A model generated the notes under the pieces. The model saw only the letters and a program-made list of their open reading frames with translations. It was not told the origin of the DNA and did no database searches. This document shows positions 34,054-46,792 of a stretch of 64,000 bases of DNA, one piece after another. The DNA lies in assembly GCA_040954595.2 (NCBI GenBank), contig CM082596.2, positions 6,200,001 through 6,264,000 of the forward strand, in the 5' to 3' direction. Position 1 is the first letter of the stretch. Every line of letters starts with the position of its first letter. The translations under genes were made by a program, and so were the position numbers. The DNA comes from Balanoglossus misakiensis. Lineage: Eukaryota > Hemichordata.

Positions 34054-35741
34054 ATGTCGACCGAGTTACTTGCGGCATGCGGGGACATCACTGAAAAGAC
34101 ATCGAAAGAAGGTAAAGCGTGTATTTGCGATAATACTATCCCGGTTGTTGATATCAGGAAGTGAGTACGTTGCCTTGTCAATTTCAGTGCGTACACTGTA
34201 CACAAGTGTCGCGCGGTGCGGCTACGCTACGTTACGTTTACGTGGCAGTGTCAATGCCAACTATGATTTTAAACGTACGAAAGTGTTCTGTCTGTATTTC
34301 TGTGATGTGTACTAAATCCTAGGCGATCCACTTTCATTCGATCGGACAAAAACACTGTCGCTTTCCCCGGTGTCCCGACGCTCGAGCTCGGGCCGGGCGA
34401 CGCGAACCCCCGTCCATTGTGTGGCGTGGAGGTGTGAATCTGTCAACAATGACGGTGTTGATTGTCTTGTTTGTGTGAGACGTTTTAATTACTGCACGCG
34501 AAGTCGCATACGTCAACCCCTCGGTAGCTCGCCCTGAAGCCGCAGTTGACTTATTTCACTTGTGTGGCGGCGATCTTCAGTGAATTTCATCCCAGAATCG
34601 AACTGAAACGCTATTGAAGTGGTGAACAATCGTGCTCACTTGTTACGTACATGTAAACATACTATGGAGGCCATGGCCAGCGGAAGTTTACAAATTTTAG
34701 AACTTACTAGAACACTTCCCTTGCCGCAAACTAGTAGTAAAACTACATCAACCCTTTCTCTAAGGCTGGGGTGTCTCATTTCAATATTTAGTTGAAAAAA
34801 AAGAATTATTTTTTTAGTTAGAAAAAATAAATAAATTCATCTATTAATTCAATTTATTGATAACATTTTATGATATTTACATTTTTATTATAAATAATGA
34901 TTATGCCCATTTTTATTGATTCAATTAAATCAATCGTTTTCATTGATTCATTTCTCCCTCTGAACTTGCAGCAGAATATTCAAAGGAAACCAAAGAGAAA
35001 ACAACAAAAGCAAGCAAGATAAAAAAACTGAAGAGAAGGCTGTCGCTGAGTTTCAAAAGACTATGTAAGTATATTACCCTTTCTAATATTGTCAAGTTGC
35101 AAGGCCAAGGGTACTTCGGATCTAGTGTCTATTGTAACGAATGTGGCAAATATAGTCAAGGGGTAGGTGGTTTAAGTTCAGTGCAGAGATCATGGGAAAG
35201 GGTGTTGTTGCTGGAACTCTGCAGTATACTGAAATACTGCCTCACACTGCCAGGGTCATTGATCGCTGATTTCTCAGCAAATCTCGCATGTACAACCGCT
35301 GTTGAAAAAAGATACAGTGTTTACATTGCAAGGGTAGCCAGACAGACTGCATTCACTGACATCAGACGTATTTTTTGCAGCTTTTGTGCGTGCACAATGA
35401 ACAGGGCGCTGAGAAATGATTTGAAATCGATCGGAAAGTGAATTAGTCGTCGTGTTTCATATTAGTTGTTAAGGGAGGGGAAAAAAGACAAAGTATTGAT
35501 GAAATACTTCATATGACATCAAAAGAACATCACTGGAATGTCGAGCATGGTCAAGTCAGAATCTATTAGTCTGTATTTGCATTGTATCTTTGCAATGAAT
35601 TGACAAGTGCTCCTCCACAGTGCTGCTTGTCAACTAGCTCTACTGCCCGAGCCACTCACATTTTATTTCTTGTTTTTCCCTCCAGCGCCCAGCAAAGAAC
35701 CGCCGAGCAGTTTCAGCGATGAAAATGGTCGCAAGAAGGAG
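34054..35741 (+). CDS. 5' exons of a probable PFTAIRE/PCTAIRE-type cyclin-dependent kinase gene (partial)
   Basis: Three exons join in phase: 34054-34111 (AAAGAAG|GTAAAG), 34972-35064 (CTTGCAG ... CTAT|GTAAGT) and 35686-35741 (CCCTCCAG ... AAGGAG|GTAGGA). The protein begins MSTELLAACGDITEKTSKE, then a Lys/Glu/Ser region, then KIKKLKRRLSLSFKRLSPSK. This basic block resembles the conserved N-terminal motif of TAIRE kinases (CDK14 KMKKLRRTLSESFSR; CDK17 KKFKRRLSLTL). RRLS is also a consensus PKA site, and PKA phosphorylates PCTAIREs in this region. Acceptor 34972 is a tandem NAGNAG, so isoforms may differ by one residue. Members are peripheral, cyclin-Y-activated kinases. No kinase-domain exon is visible, so identity rests on this motif alone; long introns fit the family. 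Confidence 0.5.
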
Positions 35742-35805
35742 GTAGGATTTCTGAATTTGATTCTGAACAGGTGTTGGTTTTTGATTCCCTATAGCTGGGG
35801 AATTA

Positions 35806-36016
35806 CTGTAAAACGGGAAATTTTGCGAACGAGAAATTTCTGCGAACTTCACGAGAGACAGCAAAAGGCGTAAAACGAAAAGTCGCGTCAACACGTTTAG
35901 GAGATATCAATGCAGTTAATGAAAAACAAGAACGCGAAACTTAATCGTCGCGTAACAGTTGTCTCTTTTGATTATATTGCGAAAATTTCCTGTCGCGAAA
36001 ATTTTCCGTTTTACAG
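35806..36016. mobile_element. MITE, 211 bp, TA-flanked, TIRs starting CTGTAAAACGG
   Basis: The left end CTGTAAAACGGGAAATTTTG and the right end, whose reverse complement is CTGTAAAACGGAAAATTTTC, form terminal inverted repeats of about 40 bp with mismatches. Both ends are flanked by TA (35804-35805 and 36017-36018), the target-site duplication of Tc1/mariner-type elements. There is no transposase frame, so it is non-autonomous. It lies between coding exon 3 of the kinase-type gene and the next candidate exon. Confidence 0.8.
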
Positions 36017-36112
36017 TATGTCGGTGAAGGGACCAGTTCATACGGTGGGTAATGGCTATCGTATATACCAGCAACAAACAAACATAAACAAATATCCACA
36101 TATACATTACAG

Positions 36113-36185
36113 GCAAACAGACCTGCTGCCACCAGACACTTGTCTGATCAGGGACGCACTGACCTTGTAGTTGATCCTGACCCAG
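36113..36185 (+). CDS. Candidate fourth exon of the kinase-type gene
   Basis: The acceptor ATATACATTACAG and donor CCCAG|GTCAAA (weaker) bound a 24-codon frame in phase 0, the phase in which the exon at 35686-35741 ends. It reads ANRPAATRHLSDQGRTDLVV and then an acidic end. It has no recognisable match to TAIRE kinases. If unspliced it reaches a stop three codons after the donor. Confidence 0.35.
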
Positions 36186-38456
36186 GTCAAATCTAAGTCT
36201 GTGTCATGGATCCCTTAACACAAGGTCACTGCGTTTTCTGTTCGGAGGGTGTAGCATGTCTTTCAAGATAAAACACAACAGGGGTGTATTAGACTGCGAC
36301 AAAGCAAACCCAGACTAGATGCAGTGCTTTAGTTCCGAGTTCAAAGAAGCCCTACACATTTTATCATCTGTGATTTGACATTAAAATTCTCTTTATAACT
36401 GTCTCGCTCCGTCAGTCGAGGCGTTTTTATCTGCCTTGGTTGCAATGCGCATCTTTTAAAGGGTCCTCCTGAACATAGCTTGAGGAATCACTTAGCGCCC
36501 GTCCTTATTAGAAACGTAGTGTGGTATTCTGGGATCCATGATTGATTGACTAGGGATAGTGTGTTGACAATGGCGTGTATTTCCCTAGTGAGTCTAACTC
36601 TATCAACTGTGAGAAGAAAAAAACCCACCTCAGAACAGCATTTTGCTTGCTGTGTGCAGTCATCTCATTCTAAACCTAAAAGTAGGCAATTATGCATTAT
36701 GATGAATATAAGAACCCATTTAAAATATTTTCTAGGAGGTGATTTTAAACAGATTTGGTGAGCTTCTGAATTAAACCATAAATAGATTTGGGTACAATTT
36801 ACAACATATAGCATGAGCTGTTGGGCGAGTGCTATACGGCGCAAATTGTACTCAAATCTTAATAATCCAGTGTATACTGGGCTAGGCAAGCTTACATCAA
36901 AAATTGATTATGTGGCAGATCATTGTCGTTTTCTTAATGGAATTGAAACAGCGTCAGCGTTAGCATTGCTATTAAGATTGAGTATTTTTAGTATCTCCGG
37001 ATTGAACTCTCAATCAGAATGGTGGATAGTAGCATGATATAATAATTTATATTCTACATAAAATATCTTTGGAAATAATTTTAATCTCGTGACATGAATA
37101 TTGTTGTGGCTGATAATTAAATGTTGAAAGGTTTCAGTGGAAAGGTGCTGGTAGTTTTAATGTCATCAGTTTAATGTGTACAGTTCTACTGTCTCATACC
37201 AATGTACTTTACTCTTCACCTCGCCATTATGGAATTGATTCTGGTGCTCTGGGCACAATACAGTAGAGCACAGTTCTGTAATTGGGTGTAGGTTCTAGTC
37301 AGTTGTTTATATCAGAGTTCATTGCACCCATCCCGAGCTGATCCGTCCCAGAAATCTCGGGAGGTGGGTGGTGGTCAGAGGTTCGTCATATGTTTGGCAT
37401 CGGGGGTGAATAGGTCAAGAGGGTTGATGTCAATATTTACAACGAATAAAGTGTCTCAAGATGTTCGGGGAGTGGGGAGGACTTGGGTGAATATTAAAAA
37501 ACGTTGAAAATATTACACATTTAATCTACCCAGTTATTTCAAGATGACAGGCAGATATACACATGCACCCACGCATACCTAACCGAGACAGACTATTTAT
37601 TCAACAGACACACACCAAAATAGCAACAAATTCCTAGTGTTCATTGCTCTAGTTTACCAATTGTACGATCGCAGGCACCGGAGGTCACATTGATAAAACC
37701 TACCTAAAAACCCCTACCCAGTCTATTCGTCAACAACCCAATGATAATTCACAGTATACACACAGACATCATTTGGAGTTTAACCTCTGACATGCGTTGT
37801 TGACATGGCCATAACTCACTATTGGCAGTCAGGGTGTAACTGATTGTCGTGTAAAAGAAAAACAGCACCGACTGCTGTTTGACTTCAGCTTAATTGATGA
37901 GCTAAGAAATTAAAATATATTAAAAATAAAATAAAAAGTTTTCAGATATTTGCTGTCAATATGGGTGGGCCACTGGTGTTTGCAGTGAACATAGACAGGG
38001 CTTAATTGTTTTATAAATAGTTGATATAAAAGTTGTTTGTATTTTAAAAAAATCAGAAACCTCTGATCCCATTATAGAAAAGTAGAACAAATATTGAGCT
38101 TAATCATAGAGTAGTTATCAATCATTTGACAAAATCATAATGTTAGTCAGATATTGTTTCTGCAATGGCTGTGGACGCCATGAGTGCAGTAGATCACAAG
38201 TTGTCTTTTCCAGAGGGCAAAGAAAGTTTGTCTGAACTGGTATGCCATAAAAACCACTGTAATTTATCTGTTGGTTGTGGCAGTCATCCGTACTGATCAA
38301 CCTCTGGCGATGAAACAGACAGAGAAAAATGGCATGTGGGTAGTATTTTTGCGCACTGCAATCCTGTCTGAGGCACAGGCTAAAACCATTATTGGTAGTA
38401 CCAAAAGAGTTAAGTGATTGGTGTCAGTTTGATTTAGTCGATAATACCAATATACT

Positions 38457-38474
38457 GGGGGGGGGGGGGGGGGA
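38457..38474. repeat. Poly-G tract, 18 bp
   Basis: An uninterrupted run of 18 G, the longest in the window. Confidence 0.85.
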
Positions 38475-41400
38475 AATAGTGAGTGGAAACAGTTATGCAC
38501 CGGCTTGTCATCACGCCGTCAAAAAATGTTAAGTATTCGTTGCATTGGGGGATGCCCAGCAATGCTGTAACTACCCATAAATATTGACACTTTATTGGTA
38601 GACTCTGGGCTACGTTGACAACGCAAACGCTGGTAGAATTTCCGACCGTTTCACTTGCCCTGTGCCTTTCTTGTGGTTCTTCTTATCTGCAGATTTATCA
38701 GCAACTTCAGGGTGAGTTCCCTTGAGGTCACAGACAGGTCGGGAGGTCATCATGCTCTTAAGGGGATGTTCTGTGACCGTGTCAATCACGCTCGTGAATG
38801 AATGAACGAATGAGGGAATAAATCTGAGAATTGTTCACTTGTTTGTGAAATGTTCATTCGAGATATAAAAGCCAGGACCCATTAAACAGCCATAAGTCAC
38901 TGATTTTTAGGAAACTTTGAAAGTTAGCTTGTTGTACAAAACAAGATAAGGTGTGCACAAATTGTAACCACAGTATTCTCTAGAAATCACATAAAAATAC
39001 TTTCTCCAATAACCAGGCCTACGTTTGGCTTAAACCATCCAAACTGTGTCATAAATGCTCGTATCTGAAAATGGCTGCCAAACTCCACTTAATACCCCAA
39101 TGGAAACATTTCAAAATGTTGGTTTTCTTCAAAGCATAATAGCAAACACTCGTATTCTTGAAACCGAGTGATAATGGAGGGATTATCGTTTGAAGGCTGT
39201 ACTTTTTTTGTGCCGGTAAAATATGTCCCTGAAGATCAGGATCACTTAGAGCTGCCTTGGAGGGAAAAGTACAGTTCTAAGTCTGAGGTGCAGACTTAAA
39301 GAATTGTCAGCAAATCTTCAGCAGATACATTGGTAGAATTCTCAGTATTAGAATTCTTCTTTGGATTCTGACTTGCATTTTGTGCAGATTTTATCTGTGT
39401 GACATGAATTGGGGGACAATTCCAGTGTGATGTGTTCAGACTTCAGGCGTCTCTACAAACTGCGAGGAAGCTATTGTCAAGAAAAGCCTTATCTTATCTC
39501 TGTTGTCTTGTAGAGTCCCCTTCTGTTCTTTACCAAAGTTTCAGTTCTTCGAAAGCAAAACGGGCAACATCCCTTTCTTGGTATTACTATGTAACTGCCT
39601 AATCAGCGTCTTCGCAGAAAGCTTGGAAACCATGGCAACTGATGCGGGAGAGCTTGACAAGAGTGTGAGGACTCTTATAGAACAATTTATTTTGCAGTAA
39701 TGTGGTAGACGCCCCCCAGAAAATGAAGTAGGTTTCTCAGTGCTCAGGAAATCTCACAGTATATTGATATATATCAATCGGGGTTATTGATCCCGAAGGC
39801 TTGTTTGAAAAATGGCAGCGGGCACTGACACGCTTCCGTGGTAACGGCTTTTATGTTACATTTTATGGGTTGAACTGATGTACGGCGATGACCTGTGCGT
39901 TGACCCATCAGATTCGAGGCAGGGAAAATAATGATATATGCAGAGGCATTGCGAATAAAATGTTCTTCTCCTGCCCCTCTCCCAGTCTTTGTGTTCACAA
40001 ACAACATCATTTGAATTTTCTTGAACTGATTATTTCTCAAACAATTGTTCATTTGTTTTCCCTGAGATGAACATCTGAAATTGTTCAGTTGATTTTTTCA
40101 TCACGTTTGATTTAAAATTCACATCACCTAGAAATTTGTGCAGACTACAAAATTATACAGATCAGATTTTTTTGCAAGACCTGCTTTTCCGCCAACCATC
40201 CGATCTGCCAGGAGATGTTTATATTTTCCAGGTCCTTTTGTTGGCCAAAAGAGTCAAGTGTTTGTATTGAAAGAAAAATTAGAAGAAAAAGGAATACTGT
40301 AGTCAGTTGGGAGATCATTCTGACATCGATAGTCAACTGAAACTAGGACCCTAAAGAGGCATCATGGGAATCACTTTGGCTTCCATAATGGCAACTGAAC
40401 ACTGGGTAATTACAGAGGGACATGTCCAGGGTACCCTGCTGAATAACAAAATGGCATTATAGACTGCTAAGTTGGAATAGTGCTAAGCCATCATTTTTGT
40501 TTTTACGGTTGTACGTTCACGAGTGCAAATTGCTCAATAACCCGAGGATCTGGAAAGAAATCTATTACGTTTTGCTGGCCGAGTCATGACATAAAACGTA
40601 GATTGTGAAGTGAGATTGTGATCAGAGGATATTTATCACAGAAGTCAATGACGAGCAGAAGTTTTCAACAATAAATGTTGAAAACAATGTTAAAACCATT
40701 TTTCTGTGCAGTTCTGTTTGGTTTCCTTTAATTAATTGACAAAAAATTGATGTAAAAGCATGTAATTTCAGGATGGATTTCAAAGAACGGCTAATAATAT
40801 AAAAATGACATTTCTAGTCCCGAATTCTACCGAGGTGGGGTCATGGGGCACGGGATCAGGCAGTCGTACCTGTGACCAGCTGTCCATTAGAGCCTGTCAA
40901 ACATCGATCGAAGGTGCCGCGTCCAGCGCTCGGTATTGATTTCTGGCGTCTTTCAAGAGACTTTGCAGTGTTACGGGGCTCTCATCCCGTGCAAATGTGA
41001 AAGAAAAGTAAAGTTTTAGTGCAAAGTACAAAATCGTTTAGTGGACGACTGATGGTTGCAGCAACATAAATCCGAGTCTGCTGCGGTTGTAAAAAAAAAC
41101 CTAAAAGCTTCCCGTGTGTATTGACGCTTCGCAGAGACAAAGATACACCGACTCGGATAAAAACGAGTATTTGTGGTTCTCTGAGCAATATTGAAGCAGA
41201 CACCCATTTCTGTTTTATCTCATTGTTGGTCGGCTTTTACTGGAGGGTGCTGAATAATGTGTTAGTTCGGGTTTTCCTACGTGCTTGTAATGGCTCTGCA
41301 CGAGTACTGTAAAAGTCCTATTGGAAGCTTGTGGTTAGTTCAGCCAATTTTTAAGAACACTAGGTTATTGCTTCCCTGAGTCCATGTACCCCTTCTTTTC

Positions 41401-42639
41401 AAGTGGAGATTTAATACTGCGTGCTGCCAGCTGGCATTGTTATATTGTTTTAAAAATGATCTGACAATTATTGCCATGGTTATAGCAACATCAATTTGGG
41501 TGCGTACAGTATCTATCATCTGTGGATACTTCAAAAAGTTATTTTTTGGGGTTATTTGCAGGCAGGTCATTGCATGATTGAAATAAATCCCAAACCCTGG
41601 GATAGTTAGTTACATTAGTGTATTTTCCTAGAAGCAGGGCAGATCAAAATATGTTTTGATATGATGCCGGTATTGTGGTTATTTTTAACTCGTGATTTGC
41701 TGTCTTCATTATAGCAATAGCCATGGGGTCTATATTATATTGCTAGTAGTTACCTAACGGGCAAATCTTAGCATAAGTGAATCCATATAAAATACTGAAT
41801 CCTGGAATAATTTTTATGTCGTTGTGAGCTTTGCACCATTCAATGTTTTTGCTAAGGTTGGGTAAATGAAATTGGGAACCACGGTAACGCTTTCACTCAC
41901 CAGGAACACGGCTGCATTGATATAGCAATAACCCTGGTAAAATGGCTTGGAAACCCTGGTAACATTTGCCTGGGTACTGCCCTTAGCAAATAAACACTGC
42001 CATTGCTTTCAGGACATAATGAAAAGACACTTTAGAACCCGTGGACTGATTTATATACGTACATCATGGCTTCCGAGCTAACCGATATGCCTTCCATTCG
42101 AGCTAATCATAATCTTGCAAGGGATTCATCATTATTACCCTGCATTATCTTTAAGACCATAATTCTACCCTCTCATAGAAACAACCACAGTAAAATCCAC
42201 CACATCCCCAGGGGAACGTAAAAAACCACCGAGTCCCCAGTATAGATAATGCAAATAATAAAACAGGTTTTTGAAGCATTTTCATCATAAACACATTCAT
42301 TCAAAGCAGGTTTTGTTTGGTTAACTTAGAAGTATAACTGATAAATTACATCTTTCAGTGATGAAAGAATGTGAAAAATTCCGTCCATAATATCAAAAAT
42401 ACTAAATGAGTTATTAGGAGTTTTATGTTATTTTGTGCTATGAATGGTGTTTCTGTGTCCTGGCATGCATCTAGCATCTATAACATTTACCGAGGACATT
42501 GACATACGGCGCAGCGGCACCTAAAGCTGTTTTTCTCCAATTCGAAAACAAGCTCCTCATTGTTCCTTTTCCTGGTATTGTACACGATGTTAACGTCTTA
42601 TCACGAGCCCCACTACAAACCATTCCATTGTCAGCCAAA

Positions 42640-42659
42640 CCAGAGAGAGAGAGAGAGAC
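42640..42659. repeat. (GA)n microsatellite
   Basis: About nine GA units in a row. Confidence 0.8.
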
Positions 42660-45071
42660 TGAGAGCTCTTTCATGTACGTGTACAGTCCATTCATCAGTC
42701 CCCTCGCACGTTCGTGACTTTTCCAAAGGTAAAAAGTTAACGAAAATGATTACCTTTATGGGAAAGAAGAGAGAGAGCAAATTAGTCTTGCCTTTTATCA
42801 AACTTTGACATTTTAATGTGAAGCGATGCTGTATTGCTCCCGATAACGGTTGTGAGTAAATGTATCGCGGATGAACCTACTTTCGTCTAAGTGGGAATGT
42901 CATCAAAGTACTTAAAATTGATTACTTGAAATGATACTTGAAAAAAATTACAAGAAAAATAAATTAATTTTTCTGGATATGAATGTTCAGAATGACATCA
43001 CGTATATCTGAGGTTTTGATCTTGTTCATCATGAGTATTTGAGTGCATATATTTTTTCTGATAAAACGATAGAAAGAAAGAAAGAAAATATGATTTTTCT
43101 TCTTTGTTTCCTAAAGACTGCTCACACACTTTTGAAAGGGTTGGAGGCCTACCATTTGTCTGAAAAAATCTGCCCAGGCAGTGTTTGCAGAGTCACAGTT
43201 TCAGCTCCTCGTTTCAAAAGAGAGGAAATTGCAACGTCAGTGCTGTGATTTGCTTGTATTGATTTGGCGCGGTTGTGGGTCCACAGAACAGTCATTGCAA
43301 TTATGTCACACGTAGATGTACAGCAGTTTTGGCACTTGCAAGCAAATTCTGGCACCCTTGGGAAATCCAAGATCACCTTGTCGTATTTTTGTGACATTGC
43401 TGTGCAAGTTCGAACTCGATAAGCTAGTCGGTCTCAGAAAAAAACATGGACGGTTCAAACCTTGTACTTCAGATGAAAATTTGCCCCCAAATTTATCCAG
43501 TCAGCTGTTCTCATAGAGAAGATTTCTATTCCAAGAATGCAATTCCGTGTAGTGTCAGATCTTTGACTTAATCTGAGGAGATTTGGAGGATGCTTAGATT
43601 CTCTTGCCAAGTTGTTTTCATGCGACTGTGGAAATCCTTCGCTAATGAGACCTTTAGGCTTTCCCGAAACAGCATTGGAGGACAGTAGTGGCATTTCATG
43701 AAGTCAAATTGTGTGTAGCTGAACTAGGTTTTTCACTTGGTGACGAGGGTGAATTATTCTGAAATGGTGAATGTCTGTGCGTCCGATCATCCATATACTT
43801 GACAGTTCAATTAGATGTCAATCATACTGAGATATAACGTTACTGGTAGTTAGGATTATCCAGTGAAAGATTGCCAATAATTGGCCTTGTAACATTTCAT
43901 TTTAATTAACACTTCAGGAATGCCACTGTTGTGTCTGCTCTTTCTGTTTGATGAATGCATTTGTTTTACATAATGTCAGCTAATACTTCTAATTGCCTGA
44001 ATGCTGACAGTAACATTTGATTAATGCTATACTGTCACCGATACCAGTTCTGCTTTAAAAGTCAAGGCCTTTGACTTTCTTTGTGTTGTCACGCGGATAA
44101 AGAGACTGGAATAAGTCATGTGTTTGTCATGTTATTATGCGTGGCTGTCTTCAGCATTACTCAGAGTTTTGTCACCTGCCATTCTGAGTGCTTACGGCTG
44201 CTGACTAATTCTGTAACTGTGATGACAGCTATTTCCGTCGGCTCCATACGGTCGCGTGTTGAGGTGTTCACGCCACTCAGGCTATACCTAGGTGTTTTTT
44301 CGCGATTTCGATCAGTATCGCGTATTGATTGCCGGTGGTATTCTGTGCATGCAGAAAGCCGTCTTTTGCAAACTTTGCCCACGAAGTGTATATTTAATGA
44401 GATTGACAATCGCGCTGGATAATCTAGAAAAGAGAGCTAAGCTGTTGCGACGCATCGTGGATTCTGGGGGATGCTTCACTGAGGGGCGTATCTGCCTATT
44501 CTAGCTTGTCGGAAGTTTTTGAATTTCACAAGCTGGGCATAGACACTGATCTTGCAAGAAGTCAACAGCCACTGCAGTTGACTGGGTTAACGTTCTGCAT
44601 TCAGTAGAATTCCTTGTCGGGGCAATGTTGTTCGCTGTACTCTCAATGGACGCCGTAAAAAGCAATCACTCCACATTGTACTCAGACCATCAAACGCCAC
44701 TCTGCAGTTTAACTTTCAATGAAGCCGTGCCATTATGTAATATTTTGTCTTTTGTGCGGCGTCATTAAAGAAATCACAGGGACTTAAAAAAAGTAGGCAG
44801 GCTGACCTTTTAAAAATCAAAGGTCACGTTTTATGCAGGGAGAAATCAGACAGGTTTTGGGTGTGGGCCGTACTCGCGTCTCCGGTTGTGCAGTTACGAA
44901 ACGATTACGCACTCGCGAAATAAGTGCATTTATTTCTGCATTGTAAATGTCAGACAATTACTCATAATGTTGCCCATTTTCCCTATTAGAGAAAGTTCAT
45001 CATCCATTAACTGGCCGTTTGTTACGTGCATTGTTGCTGAAGATTTTTACCCCCATGAGCATATGGATACC

Positions 45072-45085
45072 GTTGCCATGGTAAC
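45072..45085. promoter_or_regulatory. Perfect RFX X-box
   Basis: GTTGCCATGGTAAC fits the RFX consensus GTNRCC-N2-RGYAAC at every position and is nearly palindromic. It sits in AT-rich DNA far from any start I can support, so it would be an intronic enhancer element if used. Confidence 0.45.
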
Positions 45086-46700
45086 AATACACTTTCTCAT
45101 GGTATACCTGGAGCAGACCGTAAACCATGTTCGTAATAAATATGTGAGCGGCAATATTGCTCTGGTTCATTCTGTGATTAGGCAATGTGAAGTTCTAACA
45201 AATACAGAATCAGTCTCCTGAGAGCAATTAAAGCGACAGGCCAATATTTGATTTTGGCAAAACAATAATACTTCATTATTAAAAAAAAACAATTTGTTAT
45301 GCAAATTTGCCAGCACTCCTTCGGTAAACACAAGAACAAGATGTTTCAATGGTAACCATTGCAGCTTTTTTTGTGTGTACATATATTTCACCAGCCAAAA
45401 GTAACCTATCCAGACACACGTATGATACAATTCTCGTTAAGTACTGCGTACTGATGTATTACAAAATAATCGAATTAGAAACAAATTTTTGAGAACACAT
45501 TCATGTGTATTATTATATTGCAGTTTATAATGAATCAAAGAGTAAAAATCAATGATGGCTGTTAAATGTAATCAGTCTACCTGACGTATTATTCTTCGCA
45601 ACCGACAAACCAACGTACGAATCAACCAATCAGATTGCTCTGTAATTTCTGCGCGACAGACTCTCTAGGTTTCTCAGAAAGTACTATGGACGCAGTGTCC
45701 CAAACAAGACTTGACAAAAGACTTCATTACCATAGATATAGACACTATTCATTATTTGATATTACAAGACGCGTGGCCAGCCATGTGTGTAGGGAGAAAT
45801 GAAATTCTCCCAGTGAGATAAAAATTCAAAGACATATTAAAGACTGCACATGACAATAGGCGTGCATAAGAAAACCTTTTTGGTTTGATTAAATTTATTC
45901 TCTGCAGCTATTCATGCCTCAGTTTTGTTAATTTTTTAATCAAAAGACAGTTTTTTTCTCTGTTGATGGTAATAATTCATCCGTGAATTTCTTGCTTTTG
46001 TGATGTGGAAGGTAATATTGTCCCCAGTCAAGAAAATGTATCGCTGGCTTATAATGTTATTCGAAGAATGCCTCATTGCCATGACAGCATACTTGATGTT
46101 TTTGTAATTCATTTGTTAAATTATTTACCTTGTCTTCCATTGATCCTTTGCATGGGGCTTGGAAGAAAATGTCTGAGTGATGTCATAGGTCAGCAAGAGG
46201 TCAAGGTGCAAATGGTTAACCAATGATTTTTGAGGAGGTAGATATTTTTGGTGGCAGCTATGGTAGCTGGCTGCTGTCAACATCTCTACACCTTCTGATC
46301 TCTTTTCATTAAACTTTTCCCACAAATAGACCAACTGTAATGCAGTCTGGGTATATGTGCATTGTGGTGTGCCAAATTTATTGGTGTGTCCTACCCTACA
46401 ATATGGAACAACACACACTTTCAATTCTGACACTAGGAAAGCAAAACAACCTTCTTTTATGATCCCCATTGTAAAAACTGAATGATGGCTTTTATTTATT
46501 TCATATCATCGTTTCCCTAACAATGGAAGTTATTGAAGCTTGTCAAATTCACCAAAGATGTGCTGTCAGTTCTCGTGCTGTTCTGACAACACAGATTGAA
46601 AGCGGGTGATGTTTTAATGTGTTTGCGTGGGCTTTCCTGAAATACTTAACCATACATTTGTGAAGTTGAATGGATGAAACGTTGCAAGAGAATTACATGT

Positions 46701-46792
46701 TCCCCTTTCAACACCATGGTTTGGTCTAAATCTGTTATTTTTTATGGAAAAGTTGGACCTCTATGGAGGGAACTGGGTGTGAAAGGGTTAAA
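46701..46792. repeat. 90-bp MITE-like element, copy B (opposite orientation to copy A)
   Basis: It aligns to the reverse complement of 27346-27440 with roughly 80 percent identity by eye, including the ACCATGGTT and GTTGGACCTCT blocks and the GTGAAAGGGTTAAA end. The left terminus is eroded (CCCCTTTCA). Confidence 0.75.

Larger units (their letters stand above)
36186..45071. other. Long AT-rich stretch, probably intron or intergenic
   Basis: No confident exon was seen. Weak points: a 19-nt candidate micro-exon at 38693-38711 (strong acceptor CTTATCTGCAG, donor CAGG|GTGAGT); a frame after a TTGTCTTGTAG acceptor at about 39512; a small ATG frame in ideal Kozak context (ACCATGGC) at 39632-39700; and a 97-codon frame with a hydrophobic start at 44129. 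Searching by eye for kinase glycine-loop and HRDLKPQN exons gave nothing. Confidence 0.35.

Noticed and set aside
42499-42717. 72-codon + frame and its - strand mirror
   Set aside because: Both strands are open over the same GC-richer patch, it contains a GA microsatellite, and it has no splice logic.
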